IMG/VR virus record: IMGVR_UViG_3300025601_001585
Span: 1 to 20,381 of that record
From: a virus
Direction: 5' to 3' (one strand)
DNA length: 20,381 nucleotides
Part shown: piece by piece, positions 16,900 to 20,381 of the stretch
Position numbering within the stretch: position 1 is the first letter of the stretch
Layout of the letters: each line of letters starts with the position of its first letter
The notes under the pieces: generated by a model
The model's database searches: none
Seen by the model: the letters and a program-made list of their open reading frames with translations, nothing else
What the model was told of the DNA's origin: nothing
Position numbers and translations under genes: made by a program

Positions 16900-17233
16900 A
16901 GAAGAAGAGATAACTGGTCCAATTAAAGATTGGACAGTATCTACTGAGATTCAGATTAACGGCAGAAACGTTACCGTCGGCACAGAGATGAAAATAAAAG
17001 GTGAGCGTGGAAGATTCAGGTTCATGAAGCACGTCACTAATGCTGACGGAGTTGAGTGGATAGACGTTTGGGGGGGACCAAAAAAGTCTGAGCACACTAG
17101 GAGTTTTAGGTTGGATAGAGTGCAGAGAGTTCACTATAGGAACACTACTGACCAAGCTCTAGCGGCAGAGTATAAGGCTAAGAAGATTGCCATAAAAGCT
17201 GAACTAGAGGAGAGTAATGAAGATCAGGATTGA
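16877..17233 (+). CDS. DUF7246-like actinophage protein
   Basis: A 118-residue basic protein starting M-A-R-K-K-K-L-R-E-E-E-I-T-G. It has W-x-V-S-T-E-I-Q-I-N-G-R, G-T-E-M-K-I-K-G-E-R-G-R-F-R-F, V-E-W-I-D-V-W-G-G-P-K, and R-S-F-R-L-D-R-V-Q-R-V-H. This pattern is common in actinophage early regions and corresponds, from memory, to DUF7246. The ATG at 16877 is preferred over 16862 because AAAAGGGA lies just before it and M-A-R-K-K-K is the usual start. It overlaps the recombinase end by 23 bases. Function is unknown; the basic beta-rich body suggests nucleic-acid binding. Confidence 0.78.
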   Translation: MARKKKLREEEITGPIKDWTVSTEIQINGRNVTVGTEMKIKGERGRFRFMKHVTNADGVEWIDVWGGPKKSEHTRSFRLDRVQRVHYRNTTDQALAAEYKAKKIAIKAELEESNEDQD

Positions 17234-17648
17234 GACCACTAACGGAGCAGTTGTACCTATCTATGCTCAGGATGGCGACGCGGGGGCTGACCTTTGCGCC
17301 AACGAGAACGTAGAGATTAGAGCTGGAGCGCGGAAACTTGTTAAGACTGGTATAAAGATTGCCATCCCAGACGGATACGTAGGATTGATCCACCCGCGAA
17401 GTGGCCTCGCGCTGAAGCAAGGCCTAACAGTTCTAAATGCTCCTGGAACTATTGACTCTGGATATCGTGGTGATGTTGGCGTTATCCTGTACAACACTGA
17501 GTTTAGTAAGACGGCAGTAATCAGTAAGGGTGACCGAATCGCTCAGTTGGTAATCCAAAAGGTTGAAAGAGCAAAGTTTGAAATCGTAGACGCCCTTGAT
17601 GATACTGACAGAGGCGAAGGTGGATTTGGCTCCACAGGAGTTAACTAA
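17217..17648 (+). CDS. dut: dUTP diphosphatase (trimeric dUTPase)
   Basis: A 143-residue enzyme hydrolysing dUTP to dUMP and pyrophosphate. All five motifs are present: D-A-G-A-D-L (I), P-R-S-G-L-A (II), G-T-I-D-S-G-Y-R-G-D (III), G-D-R-I-A-Q-L-V-I (IV) and R-G-E-G-G-F-G-S-T-G (V). Length is typical. GAGGAG lies eight bases before the ATG and the gene overlaps the previous one by 17 bases. It feeds dUMP to ThyX. Near its end it carries a 17-base word identical to one in the carbamoyltransferase gene. Confidence 0.96.
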   Translation: MKIRIETTNGAVVPIYAQDGDAGADLCANENVEIRAGARKLVKTGIKIAIPDGYVGLIHPRSGLALKQGLTVLNAPGTIDSGYRGDVGVILYNTEFSKTAVISKGDRIAQLVIQKVERAKFEIVDALDDTDRGEGGFGSTGVN

Positions 17649-17650
17649 AG

Positions 17651-17764
17651 ATGAAAGCCCTCACCGATAAAGAGAAGAAGGCCGTAAAGCTAATCTTGTC
17701 TGCTCGGCAAGTACAACGTGCGACTGAATTTAAGATTGCTCAGAAAAAGAATAGCTCCTCTTAG
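17651..17764 (+). CDS. Short basic ORF (37 residues)
   Basis: An ATG two bases after the dUTPase stop opens a 37-residue frame (start M-K-A-L-T-D-K-E-K-K), rich in Lys and Gln, predicted helical, ending in three serines. GGAG at 17638-17641 is a possible ribosome site. Tight spacing supports a real cistron. No family is recognised. Its last codons contain TAGCTCCT, complementary to the phoH ribosome site. Confidence 0.55.
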   Translation: MKALTDKEKKAVKLILSARQVQRATEFKIAQKKNSSS

Positions 17765-17819
17765 CCCAACGTGATTTGCTGGGTGTAGACTTAGGGAAGA
17801 TGTACCAACAAAGGAGCTA
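17752..17819 (+). promoter_or_regulatory. phoH leader: promoter, mini-ORF and sequestering repeat
   Basis: TAGCTCCT (17752-17759) is a perfect complement of AGGAGCTA (17812-17819), which contains the phoH Shine-Dalgarno. TAGACT (17786-17791) is a likely -10 between them. A six-codon frame (ATG 17800 to TAA 17818-17820, peptide MYQQRS) ends one base before the phoH TTG. A CCCA/TGGG hairpin lies at about 17765-17783. Confidence 0.45.
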
Positions 17820-17821
17820 AA

Positions 17822-19132
17822 TTGTCAGATACCTCAGGGTCACAGACCACCTCAAATAAGGTAAGGACCTTTGTTTTAGACACATCTGTTCTCCTCTCTG
17901 ACCCAAAGGCAATCTTTCGCTTTGCGGAACACGAAGTTGTTCTGCCCATCGTGGTGATAAATGAGCTTGAGAAAAAGCGAAATGACGGAGAGATAGGCTA
18001 TCTTTCACGTAAAGCGCTTCGACTACTAGACGACCTCAGAGATGAGCACGGGGGACTAGACTTCCCTATTCCGGTCGGGGACGGCGGAACCTTAAGAGTC
18101 GAGCTTGGTAACATTGAGCCGGGCATCCTTCCTGCAGGTTTTCAGCTGGGAGATAACGACTCTCGTATCTTGGCCGTAGCGGCGAATCTTAAGAACGCAG
18201 GGTATGACGTAACCCTCGTCTCCAAAGATCTTCCGATGCGCGTAAAGGCTGCATCGATTGGGCTAAACGCTGAGCAGTACCTGCACGAACTTGCCAACGA
18301 AGAGTGGCACGGTATCTCGGAGATTTCGGTTTCAGGGGCGGACATAACTAATCTCTACGACAACGGTGAACTCGCACATGAATCCATCAAGGGTATGCCC
18401 GTCAATACTGGACTAGTACTATCTTCAGAATCTGGTGGTGCACTAGGTCGAGTCACAGACAGTGGGACCATTCGTTTGGTCAAGGGTGACCGTGAAGTCT
18501 TCGGACTACATGGACGCTCTGCTGAGCAGCGACTTGCTATCGACTCGTTGTTGGATCCGGGTATGGGCATCGTCTCGCTCGGTGGAAAAGCCGGAACAGG
18601 AAAGAGCGCCTTGGCTCTATGCGCTGGGCTCGAAGCGGTCCTTGAAAGGAAAGAGCACAAGAAGATTATGGTGTTCCGACCATTGCATGCAGTAGGCGGT
18701 CAAGAACTTGGATACCTCCCTGGAACCGAAGCCGAGAAAATGAACCCTTGGGCGCAGGCCGTCTTTGACACGCTCGGATCGCTGGTCTCTAAAGAGGTAA
18801 TTGAAGAGGTAATAGCTCGTGGCATTCTTGAAGTCCTGCCACTAACGCACATTCGTGGGCGCTCACTTCATGACACTTTTGTAATTGTGGATGAAGCTCA
18901 GTCGCTAGAGAAGAATGTGTTGCTGACTGTTCTATCTCGTATCGGTCAAAAGTCTAGAGTGATCCTGACGCACGACGTTGCTCAGAGAGACAATCTTCGA
19001 GTCGGTCGTCACGATGGAGTTGCCTCTGTTGTAGAAAGACTGAAGGGTCAACCTATATTTAGCCACATTACTTTGATGCGCTCCGAGCGAAGCGAGATTG
19101 CTGCGCTGGTTACTGACCTTCTAGATTACTAG
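17822..19132 (+). CDS. PIN-PhoH protein (PhoH2-type ATPase/RNase)
   Basis: A 436-residue two-domain protein. The N-terminal PIN domain (residues about 14-165) starts [11 protein letters not shown] and has acidic residues at E48 (I-N-E-L-E-K-K) and at [10 protein letters not shown], consistent with an active RNase site. The C-terminal PhoH domain has Walker A G254-G-K-A-G-T-G-K-S262 and Walker B V-I-V-D357-E358-A-Q. This architecture is the PhoH2 toxin-like RNA helicase/RNase of actinobacteria; many phages carry only the ATPase half. The start is TTG with AAGGAG five bases upstream. It lies in the nucleotide-metabolism region and may help degrade host RNA. Confidence 0.92.
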   Translation: MSDTSGSQTTSNKVRTFVLDTSVLLSDPKAIFRFAEHEVVLPIVVINELEKKRNDGEIGYLSRKALRLLDDLRDEHGGLDFPIPVGDGGTLRVELGNIEPGILPAGFQLGDNDSRILAVAANLKNAGYDVTLVSKDLPMRVKAASIGLNAEQYLHELANEEWHGISEISVSGADITNLYDNGELAHESIKGMPVNTGLVLSSESGGALGRVTDSGTIRLVKGDREVFGLHGRSAEQRLAIDSLLDPGMGIVSLGGKAGTGKSALALCAGLEAVLERKEHKKIMVFRPLHAVGGQELGYLPGTEAEKMNPWAQAVFDTLGSLVSKEVIEEVIARGILEVLPLTHIRGRSLHDTFVIVDEAQSLEKNVLLTVLSRIGQKSRVILTHDVAQRDNLRVGRHDGVASVVERLKGQPIFSHITLMRSERSEIAALVTDLLDY

Positions 19133-19291
19133 ATGGCCAAACGCGAAGTAAAAAACGCCACTATTGACTACAGCGGAGACGCTAGGGAAACTATCTTTGG
19201 GTGGTGTTCAACTGAGCAGCACGAAGAGTGCATCCTGGAGTTTCCTGGGCACACTTGTGTCTGCAAGTGCCATAGTATTAAAAAAGATTAA
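19133..19291 (+). CDS. Small Cys/His-rich zinc-binding protein
   Basis: A 52-residue protein starting right after the phoH stop. Cysteines at 25, 33, 42, 44 and 46 and histidines at 30, 40 and 47 form the pattern W-C-x4-H-x-x-C ... H-T-C-V-C-K-C-H, seen in small proteins of actinophages. It probably binds one or two zinc ions. No ribosome site is evident, so it depends on coupling to phoH. Function is unknown. Confidence 0.65.
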   Translation: MAKREVKNATIDYSGDARETIFGWCSTEQHEECILEFPGHTCVCKCHSIKKD

Positions 19292-19321
19292 AAACAGCGG
19301 ACTCTGGACGGGCCTGCTGAT

Positions 19322-19350
19322 TTGAAAAAGGGGACTTTAGCTGTTACTAT
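19322..19350 (+). promoter_or_regulatory. Strong promoter, leaderless
   Basis: TTGAAA (19322-19327), a 17-base spacer, TACTAT (19345-19350), TGTCAT, then ATG at 19357. This is the clearest promoter in the right half. Confidence 0.78.
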
Positions 19351-19356
19351 TGTCAT

Positions 19357-19659
19357 ATGGAAAACTCTAATATAAAAATACAAGTCACTGGCGATTACGA
19401 AAAAGTAAACGCCGCTACTACAGAAGCAATAAAATCACGAGCTGAGTTGAGGGTGGCGTCTGACAAAGCCTTTGACAATGCGGTAACAGTTGGTTGGGAA
19501 CTAGGGGCCGCCGATGAGAGAGCTAATTCTCTTGAAATAGTGGACGCCCTTATTAATGGACTAATAGAAACCGAAGTAGATGCAAGGATGACGCTTAACA
19601 TCTTAAGAAAGATGCTGGTAGAATCTAATCCTAACACCGAGGGAGAAAAAAGTGAGTGA
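19357..19659 (+). CDS. Hypothetical helical protein
   Basis: A 100-residue protein with no recognised domain. It is rich in Ala, Glu and Lys, contains no Cys, and is probably mostly helical (E-A-I-K-S-R-A-E-L-R-V-A-S-D-K-A). The segment I-V-D-A-L-I-N-G is encoded by a copy of the dispersed word GACGCCCTTATT. It is the first gene of a run of overlapping small cistrons driven by the promoter at 19322-19350. Confidence 0.7.
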   Translation: MENSNIKIQVTGDYEKVNAATTEAIKSRAELRVASDKAFDNAVTVGWELGAADERANSLEIVDALINGLIETEVDARMTLNILRKMLVESNPNTEGEKSE

Positions 19660-19810
19660 ACCTGAGTACGAATATAACGAAGATCAGATGGCAGCCATTT
19701 TCGCAAAGCTAGAGGTCTCAAAACTTCTAATAAGTATGGGCACGGAGATAGCCAAGCAAGTTCAAACTGATGTTAAATTTTATAGGATAACCAATGACTC
19801 AAGCAAATAG
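19652..19810 (+). CDS. Hypothetical small protein
   Basis: A 52-residue frame from GTG at 19652, preceded by GGGAG at 19641-19645. It overlaps the upstream gene by eight bases and the downstream HTH gene by 17. The sequence is acidic at the start (S-E-P-E-Y-E-Y-N-E-D-Q) and then helical (A-A-I-F-A-K-L-E-V-S-K-L-L). No family is recognised. The overlaps and ribosome site support translation. Confidence 0.6.
   Translation: MSEPEYEYNEDQMAAIFAKLEVSKLLISMGTEIAKQVQTDVKFYRITNDSSK
19783..19788 (+). promoter_or_regulatory. Possible -10 box before the HTH gene
   Basis: TAGGAT followed by AACCA and ATG at 19794 (or TATAGG at 19781-19786 with seven bases). TTCAAA at 19761-19766 is a possible -35 with a 16-base spacer. 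Confidence 0.45.
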
Positions 19811-20033
19811 GGCTAAAGGTCCCCTGGTTACGATCAGTGATGCTGCAAGGATGGCCGATATTAGTACAGAAACTATAAGAAAATACGTTAATCAAGGCAT
19901 ACTGAAGACAGAGTTTGACGGAGGCATGGTCTACTATCGTGAACTACTTAGAGCATCCTGGGAGACGAAACAACGCCACCTGACTAGTAATGCTGGTGAC
20001 AATAATTACAGAAGGCAACAAAATGATGGGTGA
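19794..20033 (+). CDS. MerR/excisionase-like HTH DNA-binding protein
   Basis: A 79-residue protein. Residues about 11-56 (V-T-I-S-D-A-A-R-M-A-D-I-S-T-E-T-I-R-K-Y, then G-I-L-K-T-E-F-D-G-G-M-V-Y-Y) form the winged-helix pattern of MerR-like or HTH_17 excisionase proteins. The tail is basic and polar. It could be a repressor, a recombination directionality factor for the serine recombinase, or a reader of the dispersed repeated word; none of these is shown. It overlaps both neighbours. Confidence 0.78.
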   Translation: MTQANRAKGPLVTISDAARMADISTETIRKYVNQGILKTEFDGGMVYYRELLRASWETKQRHLTSNAGDNNYRRQQNDG

Positions 20034-20232
20034 GTGCGATCTACACGACTGGTACTTTGATAAAGATGATGATATAGGGTGCCCCGTATGTTACGGGGTC
20101 TCTATAGAGCGTCAACGAATTATCAATGTCATGTATACAAAAGCTGCTAATCGTAATATCTTTGAGGCCTTAGAGCACCCTTACTCTGCGAAAGAGCTAG
20201 AGGATATGATCAGGGAGGGACAAGATGACTAA
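20023..20232 (+). CDS. Small zinc-ribbon actinophage protein
   Basis: A 69-residue protein starting M-M-G-E-C-D-L-H-D-W, then D-D-I-G-C-P-V-C-Y-G-V and E-R-Q-R-I-I. C5, H8, C20 and C23 look like one zinc site. The pattern G-C-P-V-C-x-G ... E-R-x-R is frequent in actinophages. ATG at 20023 is chosen because GAAGG (20011-20015) precedes it; an upstream in-frame ATG at 19990 lies deep in the HTH gene. It overlaps the HTH gene by 11 bases. Function is unknown. Confidence 0.68.
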   Translation: MMGECDLHDWYFDKDDDIGCPVCYGVSIERQRIINVMYTKAANRNIFEALEHPYSAKELEDMIREGQDD

Positions 20233-20381
20233 CCAAAACGATTATTTAGGCTCACTTGACCCTGACGAGCTACAAGCAGAGCAAGAGTTCTTTGAAAATC
20301 ACTGGGCTAACGATTTACTAGACGCACCCCACGCACTAATTGCGGTTATAGAAACCAAGATAGCTAGGGCGGTGCTTGCAG
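20225..20381 (+). CDS. Hypothetical protein (partial, runs off right edge)
   Basis: An ATG at 20225 preceded by GGAGGGA opens a frame to the window end (52 residues seen). It starts M-T-N-Q-N-D-Y-L-G-S-L-D-P-D-E-L and is acidic and helical. It overlaps the previous gene by eight bases, continuing the overlapping gene string. No family is recognised. Confidence 0.6.
   Translation, partial: MTNQNDYLGSLDPDELQAEQEFFENHWANDLLDAPHALIAVIETKIARAVLA

Overview
The window reads as part of the genome of a tailed phage (or prophage) of an actinobacterium, most plausibly an aquatic, moderate-GC one. The evidence is a set of families typical of actinophages or their hosts: a WhiB-like Fe-S regulator, a DUF3039 zinc protein, a DUF7455-like zinc protein, a DUF7246-like protein, a class Ib nrdHIEF operon, ThyX and a PIN-PhoH ATPase. 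These sit beside a collagen-like tail fibre and many tightly packed or overlapping small genes. The host assignment is inference. Gene density is very high and no gene-free stretch exceeds about 150 bases.

Layout. 1-1251 (minus strand): the end of a virion module, with a collagen-like fibre that runs off the left edge and a small beta-rich structural protein overlapping it (TAATG). 1340-5445 (plus): a DUF3039 protein, then nrdH-nrdI-nrdE-nrdF and a 14-residue CxCxxCxC peptide directly behind nrdF. 5494-6716: FmdB-like zinc protein, WhiB-like protein, a small membrane protein, a conserved small actinophage-type protein, and a tRNA-like gene with an oversized anticodon arm. 6755-9599: a surface or cargo module with a GT61-like glycosyltransferase, a nucleotidyltransferase and a secreted subtilisin-like protease carrying an (EP)n linker. 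9746-16112: an unusual cluster of six 2-oxoglutarate/Fe(II) oxygenase-fold paralogues on both strands, surrounding a NodU/CmcH-type carbamoyltransferase and thyX; one paralogue has lost its iron ligands. 16192-20381: a serine recombinase, DUF7246-like protein, dUTPase, PIN-PhoH, several small zinc or unknown proteins and a MerR-like HTH protein.

Three patterns run across the window. First, twelve genes on both strands start at an ATG lying 5-7 bases after a TANNNT-type -10 box, so leaderless transcription looks like the main mode of initiation; classical Shine-Dalgarno sites appear mainly at internal operon genes. Second, the short asymmetric word GACGCCCTTA, often extended to TAGACGCCCTTATT, occurs seven times exactly and four more times with one mismatch. 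It is always on the plus strand and always inside coding sequence of unrelated genes, and all but one copy lie between 10.8 and 19.6 kb; it resembles a dispersed protein-binding or recombination site. Third, a GPT-rich collagen-like fibre, prolyl-hydroxylase-like oxygenases, a glycosyltransferase and a carbamoyltransferase occur in one locus. This suggests a system that modifies either the fibre or the DNA; which one cannot be decided from sequence alone.
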